Shown here piece after piece: positions 32,577 to 43,548 of a stretch of 64,000 nt of DNA (its first letter is position 1; every line of letters starts with the position of its first letter). Source of the DNA: Neonectria sp. B-13 (lineage: Eukaryota; Ascomycota; Sordariomycetes; Hypocreales; Nectriaceae); contig NOKP01000005.1 of assembly GCA_002682825.1 (NCBI GenBank), positions 1,302,001 through 1,366,000 of the forward strand. Direction: 5' to 3'. The position numbers and the translations under genes are program-made. The notes under the pieces were generated by a model. It saw nothing but the letters and a program-made list of their open reading frames with translations, had not been told where the DNA came from and did not search any database.

Positions 32577-33599
32577 ATGATCATGTTCACACGGATGTCT
32601 CAACTCTCTCGGATCCCTGCGAGGCCTCGAGCCACCCAAGCCAAGGCCAAGCACACGGCGATTTCGAGCCTGTCGATGTCAGCCCTAGCCACAGTCTGTT
32701 CAAGGCACTTCTCTCGTCTCAGCCGCACAGTCTTAGCTGCAGAAGTTGCCAAGAACCTCAAGAACGATGGCTGCGTCGTGATTGAATCCATGCTCACGCC
32801 CTCGCAGATCTCTCGCCTCAATAGAGACTTTGATGCCGCCATCGGAAACGTTCCAGCTGGTAGACCAGCCAACGCCAACACGCCGCCACTCCCCGAGGGA
32901 GCCGACGCTGCACTCTTTGGCTACAATACGAAGCGCCTAGGAGACCTATTGAACGCCAGCGCGACGTTTCGGGAAGAAGTCATCGATAACGATAGCTTGC
33001 ATGACGTTTCGGCAGAAATCTTCAAGGAGACGGGCGACTATTGGCTCAGTACGGCGCAGATGATTGAGATTGGGCCTGGAAGTAAAGCCCAGCCTCTCCA
33101 TTCCGATGCGTCGGGGTGGTGGCCGTTCTGGACCATGGGCGATAAGTGGACGCCGGAGTTTGCCGTGAACTTCTTGATTGCGACTACAGACACGAGAAAG
33201 TTGAATGGTGCGACGGGAGTCGTTCGCGAGAGTCATAGGATTAAGTACTCGGAGGTCATGGATGATGCGACTTTTGGATTCTGGCGGTTTCCGGACGACG
33301 AGGTTGAGCAGATCGAGTTGAAGGCGGGGGACTGTCTTATTCTAGGAGGGAGGATTGTGCATAGGGGAGAGGAGAATAAGACTGTCGATGAGTTCCGAAG
33401 AATACTGAGTTGTACTGTTATTAGCTCGGCTCTTACACCAGAGGAGGCCCATCCATTGTTGTTGAAGGAGGAGATGGCGAAAGAGTTGCCGCAGAGGGCG
33501 AAGAAGTTCCTGGGTTTCCGGGAACTTGCGACGACGATTGGCCCTGACGTTTGGCAGGATCATCGGCAGGGTGGGTTGAAGAGACGACTGGGCTTCTAG
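32577..33599 (+). CDS. Phytanoyl-CoA dioxygenase (PhyH) family Fe(II)/2-oxoglutarate oxygenase
   Basis: A non-haem iron oxygenase of the PhyH family, used in fungi for fatty-acid alpha-oxidation and for many hydroxylation or epoxidation steps in secondary metabolism. It is a single exon of 340 residues. Candidate iron ligands are His175 and Asp177 in PLHSDASGWWPFW and distal His262 in GGRIVHRGEENK. The 2-oxoglutarate-binding Arg is probably in FRRILSCTV. The region from LKNDGCVVIESMLTPSQISR to LNRDFDAAI is the usual N-terminal PhyH helix. The first 50 residues are basic and Ser-rich, possibly a mitochondrial leader. In-frame ATGs at 32583, 32595 and 32676 are alternative starts. No biosynthetic core enzyme is adjacent. 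Confidence 0.85.
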   Translation: MIMFTRMSQLSRIPARPRATQAKAKHTAISSLSMSALATVCSRHFSRLSRTVLAAEVAKNLKNDGCVVIESMLTPSQISRLNRDFDAAIGNVPAGRPANANTPPLPEGADAALFGYNTKRLGDLLNASATFREEVIDNDSLHDVSAEIFKETGDYWLSTAQMIEIGPGSKAQPLHSDASGWWPFWTMGDKWTPEFAVNFLIATTDTRKLNGATGVVRESHRIKYSEVMDDATFGFWRFPDDEVEQIELKAGDCLILGGRIVHRGEENKTVDEFRRILSCTVISSALTPEEAHPLLLKEEMAKELPQRAKKFLGFRELATTIGPDVWQDHRQGGLKRRLGF

Positions 33600-34311
33600 C
33601 AGTGCTTCTATGCTTCTTGTACAACTCAGCACCCTACTCCGACAAGAGAGTCTGATGATTCGATCTATTAGGCGAACTGATAATCGTTCCTCCGACTTAC
33701 GTCGTGGTCTTCACTCTTTTTCCCCTTTGACAGTGCTGAAAGCCAACGTCAGAAATCACAGCAGGACTCGAAATATCACATATACCGACCGCCATCTAGA
33801 AGGTCCACACACGCCTGTCGTCAAGCAACCGAGCTTCACTAAAAGATCTTATCCATTCTAAATGAGAGAATGGCTTTGATCATCGCTTGCCTCCCGTTCT
33901 TGACAATACCTACGTCAGGGCTTTATATACTCCTTCGCTGAACCATCCTACGGTTACGGAGACCGCTTCGCCGGGCACATCACCGCCACAGGCTCGCGAA
34001 AAATACAGAGTAATTCAGGATTCGAGGTTATCGACGAATCAGTCTCAGTGTCGGCGGTCTGCGTAGAATTATTCACGGAATAGATGACTTGGAGGATGAT
34101 ACGTAGTCAGACGACAAGCAGCGCAACGAGGGTAATATTGAGCTGGTTGCGATGCAAACACGGCCGGGAGACAAGAACCCTGGGGTCGGTTATGGGCAGA
34201 TATAGGTCAAATAGGAGTTCATACTACGAGATATGATTCATAATCTTTGTCTCAATCCCTGCACGCCAGGCTAAAGTCAGGTACTTCGATGAGTCAAGCA
34301 TTTTGACCCCA
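33600..34311. other. Spacer, no supported gene
   Basis: About 710 bp between two 3' ends. No open frame with domain resemblance. Confidence 0.5.
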
Positions 34312-35876
34312 TCACTCAGGTTTCGTACCGTACACCGACCAACTGAGAGACAATTAGCTCACGCCCAAATCCTCAGAACTCCGTGGTTGAAGACTTACAT
34401 CGGCCAGTATGAGTGGATGGAATGATCCTTGATATCCTTACGGACATCAACGAGAAACACCTCTACTTCTTCATTCGTCCAGCCGAGGCCTCCCTGCCCC
34501 TCAGGCCGTGTAAACACAGCGAGGGTTATCGCCGCCAAGGCGTCCATGGTATTCTGATGAGCCCACACTCCTAGACAGCGTGAGCGTCAGCATACCTAAT
34601 CTCCGATTCACCAAAGGAAAAGCCTTACCGATTTGCTTGTATTTCGGGTCCTTAGGCCAGCGATTCATCGGCCATCTGCGCTTCACCACGTTGACATCGA
34701 CGAAGCCAGCTGCTACAAGTTGCTCCTTATATCTCAACGCGCTGTCGAGCGGAGAGCCCATGGTGTTAAAGGTACGCAGTAACATCGTTGCCCACCTGTA
34801 CAGCGCTGACTCCTCGGAGAGCGTGTCGTCATCAGATTGAGGGGGATAGATGATATCCATTAGTTCGATCTTACCGCCCGGGCTAAGGAACCTATTGATG
34901 GTTAATAAGCAGGAAAGGAGAGGGAGAGCTATTCATACTCAAAGCTCTGGTTGAAGAACTTGGGCCAGTCTCGGATTGACCCAGTGAGGAAGCGTACGAA
35001 GATAAAATCAAACTTGGTCGAGTAATCCCAGTCATCCTCCAAATCATCGACGAAAAAGGAAAGATTGGGCGGGACGCTGGAACACATGTTAGAATAGCGT
35101 TAAGGATATCTTGTCTGCTGGTGGCCTACGCTGATGGCTGGATAGGGCTCAGATCGACGCCAGTAACCTGCAGCACGATTAGTCAGGTACTCGATATAAA
35201 CCATTCGGACCGTGACTCACTTCGCACTCGGGATGCTCGTCCGCTAGACCTTCGTCAGTACATTCACCCTTGGCAACGATGGTGGGACTTTACCAAAGTC
35301 AATGGCCCAGATGCCTGTGCCAGTTCCGGCATCAAGCGCGCGGCGGAGCGGCTGAGTCAAGGGGGCAGCGTGTAGCTTCCCGTCAAAAGTGAAGGTAAAC
35401 AGGTGATGTTGAATATCTGCGTCTAATCAGACAAGCTCGTTAGGAGTCTTAATTCAGGCCTAAGTTACCTAGTCGCTCGTTCTCTATCTACGTTCTAGTA
35501 AGTTAGTCACGGAGCTGGGCGTAAATTGCGGGGTAAGACCTCGTCGTTTGGGAAGACATAAACTACATCAGTTCAGTCAGTAATTTTGTGTCGCTTTAGC
35601 TCAAAGAGAAAGCTTGTAGTCCTCACCGCCATCTTTATACGCATGATATGTCCTGCCGTTCTCCTCGCGGTACCTTAGGATGCTGGATCGCAGAGACGCG
35701 GTGTCACTCGCGCCATCCACCCCGAGAGCCGAGTCGCCGTCGTCCACAGACTCGTTGTCGGTCTGCAAAATGTTGCCAGTTTGTCAGCAGGCTTACAAGG
35801 CACTCAATCTGTGGTGGATTCGTACATTATCGTCGGCAACGAGTGGGGGTGTCTCGGAATTCTGCTCTTCGGCCAT
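34312..35876 (-). CDS. LaeA-like (TAM-domain) SAM methyltransferase, 11 exons
   Basis: A class I methyltransferase of the large fungal LaeA-like family; most members have no known substrate. Open frames show only fragments, but splice sites resolve eleven exons: 35876..35826, 35762..35627, 35562..35540, 35487..35469, 35416..35294, 35243..35221, 35167..35130, 35076..34939, 34891..34629, 34570..34399 and 34342..34312. These sum to 1017 nt, 338 residues, with no internal stop. The product reads REENGRTYHAYKDG, NDEIENERLDIQHHLF, the SAM motif LDAGTGTGIWAIDFADEHP, VTGVDLSPIQPSAVPPN, FLSPGGKIELMDIIYPP, DSALRYKEQLVAAGFVDVNV and SYWPIWSVYGTKPE at the end. An acidic, disordered N-terminus precedes the domain. 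The final exon is needed for the conserved VYG-x-KPE tail; without splicing a stop occurs at 34395. Confidence 0.87.
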
Positions 35877-36594
35877 CGTGAGTCGTCGAGTGGGCTGTGC
35901 TACGTGTTACAAGCAGGGGAATGCTAATTTAGGTTTGGCAGGACCTTGCGCGTTTTAAATAAATTAGCGTTTGCAAGGTTTCCCCTGCCTCCCGTGACTG
36001 ATGAGCTAACTTGAGCTGGAAGACTAGGTTGTATAGTTATATAGCGATGAAGATGATAAGAGTAGCTATGTATGTGTTAAAGATAAGACAAGGGTTTAAA
36101 TTTATAACAAGGTAATAATACCCGACCATCACACACGGCCCAAAGAGCTCAAAAACAAATTTCTGTCAATTGAGCTAAATATACCACAATCAATACGGCT
36201 CGGCTAATGATCCGACCTTCCAGCAGCTGCTATTGTGACCCTTTAGAATTTAAGAAATTCCCTCTAGTAACTCCTTACTCAATTTCATTCTTCATTGTCC
36301 TAGTGAAGGGAAACTCGCCACAAACAGCAGGGGAGGTGAAACTAAACCACTACAGAACAGAGTTCATTAAGCTTTCAAGCGTCGCATGCAGAGTCACAAA
36401 GTGGAGCTACAGCTAAGAAAGATCCCTACGTAGTCGGCATAGGTTGGTGGCTGTGCTTTGCTTACCCCAGTACTCGTCGGCAGTAAATCTCGGCACTTTC
36501 ACAGGTGTAAGAAAGCGATGCATAAATTGAGAGCCGGTACCCAGCTGGTCCAGAGCCACATATCATCCACAGGTATATCAAAGAACAGGCAACT
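35877..36594. other. AT-rich spacer
   Basis: About 720 bp, AT-rich at 35930-36260. It contains the promoters of the flanking genes. No supported gene. Confidence 0.5.
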
Positions 36595-37255
36595 ATGTTT
36601 ATTACTCGTGCGTTCGGCTACTTAACGGCCATTTGCTGCCTTTCAGCTTCGGCGCTACTTTGTCGTGCCAGCAGCTTGCCCTCGAGGGGCTTAGGCACTC
36701 GACAAAGTCCTATAAAGCCGCTGCCTTGCGAGTCGATTTCTCCGGCCCCGAATCCATACAAGACTGAGAAGCGCTTCTACAAATTTGCTCATGCCTTCTT
36801 GTTAACCAAAAACTTAACGGAGGCTTTCACATTTATTACGAATAACTACACTGTGAGTTTACGAGTTCTTGATATGTCAGAGGTTCTACCTAAATCCTTG
36901 TGGTTCCTTAGACCTGCCTCACTTGGCTTAAGTTTCTTTTGAGAACATAGCTAATCTCCAACCTCTTTTTGACACTCAGAACCACAATCCATTTGCTGAG
37001 GATGGGTTTGACGTTGCTTTTGATTTTCTGAGCCCAGTGTGGCCTACCACCAACATCTCTCTTCATCGGACGTTATTTAAAGGCGACACGGGCTGGCTGA
37101 ACTACAATGCATCTGGAGTAGGAGAGATCATTGATAGATTCAGGTGGGAAGATGGATGTATCGTGGAACATGTGAGATTTCTGAACCTCTACCTGGAGGA
37201 ACGGTCCACTAACTCAATCTTACAGTGGGACGTCGGTGAGGTCTGGCCGTTGTGA
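36595..37255 (+). CDS. Secreted SnoaL-like (NTF2-fold) protein
   Basis: Three exons, 36595..36852, 36980..37171 and 37226..37255 (introns 127 and 54 nt), encode 159 residues. A signal peptide (about 1-25, AFGYLTAICCLSASALLC) precedes the domain. The core reads NHNPFAEDGFDVAFDFLSPV, ISLHRTLFKGDTGWLNY, VGEIIDRFRWEDGCIVEH and finally WDVGEVWPL. This is the pattern of the SnoaL-like family, whose fold also serves polyketide cyclases. The ten-codon last exon completes the conserved EHWDVGE string. The first intron is longer than others here, and its acceptor could be placed slightly differently. Enzymatic role unknown. Confidence 0.75.
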
Positions 37256-37740
37256 TGCCCGCGATATCAGGGTACCTCGGCGACTTAACTCAACACTTGC
37301 CATCTATGAAAGTGAAGCATGTCTGAAAGGCGACCAACTCGGGGCGAACATTGGAACACACGAGTACATACACTACGAGCGAGAGCACACTACAACTGAA
37401 GAGGCAGGCCAACTGAAGAATCCACCCGTTGTTTACACGGGCGATACCACTCCATTTGTGGATTTTATTTCCCGCAAATTAGTAACCTTGAGGACCCCAA
37501 TCATCTCTCTCTCCCGTATTTTAATCTAGTGACGCTGCTTGTTATGCAAGCAAAACAGAGTAGGGTCCATTTGGGTTCTGCATCATGCAAAGCATGGAAG
37601 GCATTCCCTCCGATAAAGCCGGTGCAACCTGTGCCAGATATCTCACAGCAGTTGCATAGACTTCATGGCTGGAAGCTACAGAGAAGCACACACTCAGTTC
37701 GTTGTATCACAGGGCAATGATCTGGGCGACGTAGATTCTC
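37256..37740 (+). pseudogene. Possible hydrolase remnant
   Basis: Plus-strand frame 37300-37529 reads LGANIGTHEYIHYEREHTTT and then NPPVVYTGDTTPFVDFISRK. The YTGDTT string is vaguely like metallo-beta-lactamase-fold proteins, but zinc-binding His residues are not identifiable. It has no start or coherent exons and is listed only as a possible remnant. Confidence 0.2.
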
Positions 37741-37764
37741 CAAGTCCCAGGAGCTGCCGTTGTC

Positions 37765-37945
37765 TCCGGTCTACACGCCTACATATCGATGCATGCCCGT
37801 CAGACTTCCGCGTCTGATGATGAAGTTGCGCCTGTTCTCTCGTCCCTTCAGCTTGTTTTGGCCATGGTAGGTTGCCTCATGCAGGATGTGTGAGTAGAGA
37901 CCCCAGAGCTCGATGGCAGTCTTGGCGTTGCAACGATCTTGGGGC
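37765..37945 (-). pseudogene. GH31 alpha-glucosidase/xylosidase fragment with nonsense mutation
   Basis: Minus-strand sequence reads ELWGLYSHILHEATYHGQNK, then GRENRRNFIIRRGSLTGMHR and YVGV, a TAG, and TGDNGSSWDL. This matches the GH31 segment that carries the acid/base Asp, where Trp normally stands at the TAG position (…LWTGDN…). A TGG to TAG change explains the stop. About 60 codons survive; the nucleophile region and the rest are gone. Protein-like text continues at about 38040-38150 (minus, THYLKFAVPRS, stop, DSGYSKVKVFPDLG), but I cannot assign it. Confidence 0.65.
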
Positions 37946-39211
37946 CACTTGTGAAGCTAGCTGCATGGGTCTTATAAATGCCGAAAGTGTTTGAATGTGT
38001 AAGCACCTCTCCTTATTTAGAGGATAGTTCAGCTAGTCACATTGAGAACTTCCCACGAGTCCGAGGCCAAGATCGGGAAACACCTTGACTTTGGAGTAGC
38101 CGCTATCTTAGATGGATCTCGGGACGGCAAACTTGAGGTAGTGAGTTAATCCGCTCCTCTACGCATATTTTGAGATTGATATAGACGATCTGAAAGTGTA
38201 GAGGAGAAGATGTGGTGATCGGGAACTTGATCCGCTGATCAACTCAAGTAACTGCACAACGTAGATCGTATCGCTTGACGTTCTATGCCGATGGTGTTTT
38301 TCACCTTACAAGTCTTGTCTGCGGCTGACTATAGAACGGCTCAACGTCTAGCCGTGATGTGGGTGAAGGAGAATGTGACATCTTGGTGATAGGTATGAAC
38401 CTAGACCACGTGGCGGCGCCAAACAGGAGGGGGCGCGAACTGGGGAACTAATAACGAGACGCGGCCGCCGATCATATCTAAGCCTATATGACCGTTCGTC
38501 GTGGCCCAGGAATTAGCTTCCGGACTCGAGCTACCTGTGGTAACTTAAAGACGGGCCGCACTGATATCCCGGCCGGATCGGGTTGGTTGCCGAGACTCGC
38601 TTGAACGCAATTGGAATCCCGTCATGTCCTCCCTCATGTCACAACCTATCACATATTCAGTCACCCCGCATACGGCATGCACCATTCCGAGATAGACCTC
38701 TTGTGGATACAAGGCGGGACAACTCGAGCACATACGTGAGCAGCGCCATCATGACTATTACTGGCTTCTCAATCGCAACACACGGCTCGGAACCCTATAA
38801 ACGGGGGGAAAGTCTACCCCAGGCCGTTCCAACCGTCAATTGGAATGTTGTGGACGTCTACCAACGAGCTATTCCTCCTTCTCTACCCTCCACGAGAATT
38901 ACTACGAAGCCACGAGGAAAAGGTGGCTGATTTAACTCAGCTGAATTGCATTAATGGCTTCACCTGGCCAATTGAAATGGCCATGTGCGGGTGGAGTCCC
39001 TCTTTGATGGGAGCTTGCAGCTCGAGGTGGATTCAACGCCTTATATCAATGTCCGGTGATCTGGAAGGGGTTTTGTGATTCCCCCTTTAAGAGGACAGTT
39101 CCTTTGCTCCTTCGATCAGAGTCTCTGTCTCGGTGCTTTCCGACTCTTTTTACCTCCGCTGGGCTTCTTAATATTGCCAGGTTTCCCCAGTCGCAATTGC
39201 GAGCAGTCAAG
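37946..39211. other. Relic-bearing spacer and laccase promoter
   Basis: 1.27 kb without an intact gene. The last about 400 bp before 39212 contain the laccase promoter and leader, with pyrimidine-rich stretches (CTCCTTCGATC and CTTTTTACCTCC). Confidence 0.5.
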
Positions 39212-41551
39212 ATGGGGTTCTTGAAGAGGCTCACAGAGTTCCTCTTTCTCCATGTCTTCTCCTCTGACTATACCGACCACACCGACCAGAACAGATTGTC
39301 ATCTCAATTGCCTTCCGGTGACAATGCCGACTCAGTAGTCGGTGTCTTCGACCCATCGTCCATCGATGGTCCATGCAACACGCCCAGCAACCGGCAGTGC
39401 TGGTCCCAGGGCTTTGACATTCGCACCGATTATGAGTACCAAACTCCAAGGGGAGTGACACGCAAGGTAGGTTCTGATTCTCATGTCCGTGCAATTGAAA
39501 TCAATTGACGATGAATAGTACATCTTGGACGTCACCAACGAGGTGATCGCCCCTGATGGATGGGAAGTCCAACGCATGCTGTTCAACGGAACCTATCCTG
39601 GGCCAACCCTGGAAGGTAATTGGGGAGACACTTTTGGTATGTTAACTGCTTGATTTCGCTCTTTGAGCTTCCTGTGGTAGTTTTATGGTACACGCTCCAT
39701 GTTGTATACGCTGCTAACCGACATATAGAGATCACGGTTCGGAACAAGCTCACCAACTTCAACGGAACTTCCATCCATTGGCACGGGATTCGGCAGTTGA
39801 ATACTAATTGGATGGATGGTGTGGCTGGAGTGACTGAATGCCCCATTACGGTAAGATGCCCTCAGCATTAGTCTTGTGGATGCTGACGAGAGAAGCCGGG
39901 TGAAGAGTTTACGTATGTCTGGAACGCCACTCAGTATGGAACCTCGTGGTACCACAGTAAGAGTCGATAATCTCATGATGGGTCTTTGCTAACGTTGGCA
40001 GGCCACTTCAGCCTTCAATGTTCGTCCGCTTCCACCGCCGGCCCATAGGTTACTAACAGTTGACAGACGCCGATGGACTGGTGGGCGCATTGAAAATTAA
40101 CGGACCCACCAGCATGAACTATGACATTGATCTCGGCCCCGTACTGATCACTGACAACTTCCACAAGACTGCCTTCTCCCAGGTCATGCTTGAATATCTG
40201 GGTTTGTCAACTCATCGAATAACAGGTCATGGCTAACTGAATGTCACAGGCCGCCCGCCGGCCCCGGACAGCATGTTGATGAACGGCAACGGCACGTATT
40301 ACTGCTGCCCGCGGCTTAACACACTCTGCAAGGGCAAGTCGAAGATCACGACATTCAACTTCAAAGCCGGCAAGACTTACAAGATGAGCCTTGTGAACAC
40401 GGGAACATCAACTCACGCCACATTCTGGATCGACAACCACAGCTTCTCGGTCGTGGCCACTGATTTTGTCCCCATCAAGCCGTACAATGCGTCCATCCTC
40501 AACATTGCTATAGGGCAGCGTTACGACATTATTGTCAACGCCAATGCCTCAACTGGTACCGACGGTCAGACGGACTTTTGGATGCATGCTCGGGACTGTG
40601 GAAATGGCGGAGCTCGCTCAAACCTCGGCATCATCCGTTATGATTCCTCGTCTGAGACCATCCCTTACACTCCTCCACCAGATCCCAAGCACATCTGCTA
40701 CGGTTGTCTTGACGAGATGAGCCTGAATCTGAAACCCATCGTCCCTCGAAACGTCACCGCCCCTGCCAACGGAAACTTCACCAAAGACTCGTTCAAGGTG
40801 CATCTGGTTGGATATCCCGACGAATATCAGGAAGGCTCAGTGCTCCACAAATGGGTCCTTAAGGACTCATCCTTCTACCTGGACTGGTCCGAGCCTAGCT
40901 TGAGTCTGGTCAAGATTGCCTCCGAGAAGGGCTGGAAAGAACCCAAATTCCCCAAGGGATACGAGCCCGTGGATCTGAATTTCAAGCACGACAGCTGGGT
41001 GTATTTCCTTATCGAAGGCAAGTTCCAGGAGTCCCTCGACAATTCCACGCGTAAGATCTACAAGACCCAAGCACCGGTGGCTCACCCAATTCACGTTCAC
41101 GGGCATGATTTCGTCGTCCTCGCTAGCGGCGACGAGGAGTTCAATGCCAGTAAAGTGAAGCTCGACCTTGACAACCCGCCACGTCGTGATGTGGCCTTGC
41201 TCCCAGTTGACGGGTATCTCATCATTGCGTTCCAAAGTAAGCACGCCTTCCACCTTTTGCCTTGTTCATGCCTAACCTCAATCGTAGTCAACAATCCAGG
41301 TGTTTGGCTCATGCATTGCCACGTACGTACCTCAATGCCCACTCGTTGGAACCTGCTCACATCTACAGATCGCTTGGCATGCCAGCGGTGGACTCGCGCT
41401 TCAATTCGTCGAGTCGCCAGACAAGATTGGACCTGCGTTCAAGAAATCCGGCATCTTCTCCAAGTACTCCGAGACCTGTGCCAACTGGGGTGCATACTAT
41501 GCCGTCTTTAACATGAACAACAATGCCACCCAGGAAGACTCGGGCATTTGA
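39212..41551 (+). CDS. Ascomycete laccase (multicopper oxidase)
   Basis: A copper oxidase that oxidises phenols and reduces O2 to water, acting outside the cell in lignin/phenolic turnover or pigment formation. Nine exons, 39212..39466, 39519..39636, 39729..39850, 39896..39956, 40002..40019, 40067..40201, 40250..41236, 41288..41322 and 41369..41551, encode 637 residues. All four copper-ligand motifs are present: [19 protein letters not shown] and [17 protein letters not shown] near the N-terminus and the DSGI C-terminal tail are ascomycete marks; in known ascomycete laccases this tail plugs the oxygen channel. Exon 5 has only 18 nt and falls inside the second copper motif region. The first 18 residues are moderately hydrophobic, so secretion is likely but the signal peptide is weak. 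All frames close. Confidence 0.9.
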
Positions 41552-42001
41552 TCTTAGCTCGCGAGCTTCTTCCCGCTCAGGCTGAGCACAGCGACGATGG
41601 CGATATCTTTGCTGACGTACTCAGCAAGCTTTGTAGGACTTGAAATCCTAGGCTCTTGATAGCCAGTCACTCTCGGAGGTGTAATTGTCGATATATGGCC
41701 CTGGGGGTTGCGGTTGCTGAATTGGAGGACCCGGGGTAGCACTAGGAACTTAGCCAAGCAGTTTTATACAGCATCCGCACTAACAGTGAAGCATGTAATT
41801 GCGTAATTCCATGTTATCATCAGTTACACGCCCTTCCGTCGCTATCAGTCGAGAAGATAGAGAGTGTTCCTCGCTCACGGCTCACTGACAACAATCTGAA
41901 GTTTGCAGTCGCAGGAAGGGAGGCAGCTAAACACACTGTACCGGCGGAGTCTGCAGTCTGAAGGGATATTCCATGGGGATGGAATGACTGCAGCTTTTAG
42001 T
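41552..42001. other. Spacer downstream of laccase
   Basis: 450 bp without a supported gene. Confidence 0.5.
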
Positions 42002-42167
42002 TGCAAAGGATCCGGAACTATACAACTCAAAGCTCACGCATGGGCAGCTTTCAAGCTTGGTTCGTGAAAGTCGGCAACACTACAAATCCCTGATGGACGC
42101 TCGCGACCTTGATCTCTCTAAGTTTCGTAAAGCAGGTGGAAAGATGATATTTTCTATGAACTTTTAG
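42002..42167 (+). pseudogene. Tannase/feruloyl esterase fragment
   Basis: Plus-strand frame reads LVAKDPELYNSKLTHGQLSS, then RESRQHYKSLMDARDLDLSK and FRKAGGKMIFSMNF before TAG. It resembles the region of fungal tannase-family esterases where DDPDLS-x-F-x-x-AGGK-x-I is followed by WHGLAD. The WHG-containing active-site continuation is missing, and no start or flanking exons are found. A decayed copy. Confidence 0.55.
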
Positions 42168-42829
42168 GCCATCACATCCTCCCCTCCTTCGAGCGTAGTT
42201 ATGCACGAAAAGTCCTTCCTAACAAACTTGCGCAAGGGTGGAAAATGGCACGGCATCAGAGCCCTCTCCCGTCAAATTCTAGGATCTGGAAGGAAGATAA
42301 TAGAGCAGAATTCTATGTTCCGATGCACAGAAAGCTCAGTTTCATAACGGGTGTGGAGACGCTACTGTTGCGAAGTACTGGTCATGTACTGATCGGTTCT
42401 CTAAAGAGCCTTGTGATATTGCATCATGAACTCTTGAATATAAGATCCTACCTATTTGAACTGAATTTGATTAGAGGTTAGCTGAATTACCCAAGGGATA
42501 AAGTGCTAAGCTACAGTTAACTGCTAACTAAGCAACATTAGGCTTGATTCCAGTCTCACATAGAGGCCGAACTGCTATGAGGCATTTAATTTCTTAACCA
42601 TCTCCTTCAAAAACCACCCAGCCATCGTCACTCTAAATCGATTAATTGCCCCTAAGCGGCACATATCCACTAAAGACTTGAAAGCACCCCGGAAAGAGCT
42701 TGTTGCACACACGAAGAAGAGAGGTTTATTATTGTGTGACGGTGCAACTTGTAGATTGTGGCACACGAACAACGTCGCAGCAAAACTCCGACACTAATCT
42801 AATAAAACGGGACGAAACCCGAAGACATC
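42168..42829. other. Spacer upstream of the dUTPase-like gene
   Basis: 660 bp, AT-rich, no supported gene. I could not extend the tannase relic into it. Confidence 0.5.
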
Positions 42830-43372
42830 ATGATGCTTAGTGGAGCATCGATCATCAAACGCGAGATAGTACGCAACCTACTATCAGCCACCCAGCAAGG
42901 GCAACCATGCGGAGTTGACCTCACCTTGCGTCGAATCTTCAACTGGACCTCTCCAGCGACAATCGACTTCGACAACTCGCATCGGCAGGCCGCAAGCACG
43001 TCTGAGATTCCCTTCGATACCGAGAAAGGGACAGCCACGCTGACGCAAGGTGCATACCTGGTCGAGTTCAACGAAACAGTCAACATCCCACTAGATTGCA
43101 TGGGCCAGGTCTTTGTGAGGTCATCACTATGGCGCTCGGGGGCGTTGCTCACAGCTGGGGTCATTGATGCTGGATACAAGGGTGCTCTGGGCGCTGTTCT
43201 TGATGTGAGAAACCAGAATGGGATTATTCTTTACAGGAATGCCAAACTGGGACAAATTACGTTGCATAGGATGGAGGAGAAGGTTGCAGGGTACAACGGC
43301 ATATACCAAGGATCGAAGACCACCATCGGACGAGACGGAGGCCCTTCATCGACATCAGAGGCCAAGGCTTGA
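42830..43372 (+). CDS. dUTPase/dCTP deaminase-family protein of prokaryotic (archaeal) type
   Basis: A single exon of 180 residues. In the family, dUTP is hydrolysed to dUMP and pyrophosphate (or dCTP is deaminated), which keeps uracil out of DNA. Visible motifs: GVDLTLRRIF near residue 30, then FVRSSLWRSGALLTAGVIDA followed by GYKGALGAVL, which matches the dUTPase motif with its conserved Ser, Asp and Tyr. NAKLGQITLHRM near the end matches the later core strands. The opening MMLSGASIIKREIV resembles archaeal dUTPases and not the usual trimeric eukaryotic Dut, whose C-terminal motif V (RGSGGFGS-type) is not present. An ordinary fungal dUTPase should therefore exist elsewhere. Start could be 42830 or 42833. 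Activity is unproven. Confidence 0.78.
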   Translation: MMLSGASIIKREIVRNLLSATQQGQPCGVDLTLRRIFNWTSPATIDFDNSHRQAASTSEIPFDTEKGTATLTQGAYLVEFNETVNIPLDCMGQVFVRSSLWRSGALLTAGVIDAGYKGALGAVLDVRNQNGIILYRNAKLGQITLHRMEEKVAGYNGIYQGSKTTIGRDGGPSSTSEAKA

Positions 43373-43548
43373 TTAGATCTAGCAGGAAGAAGACTCCAGG
43401 ACAGAGCTCTCGGATAGTTATAATGAAACGTCTAGATAGTTGACGCTAAGTCACTAAGTAAAATCACTAGTATTACTTAAAGGGACGAACTTGGTCTTGG
43501 GGTCAAGTTAGATAATGGGATTGTAACAGCTACTAAGCTTGAAACAGT

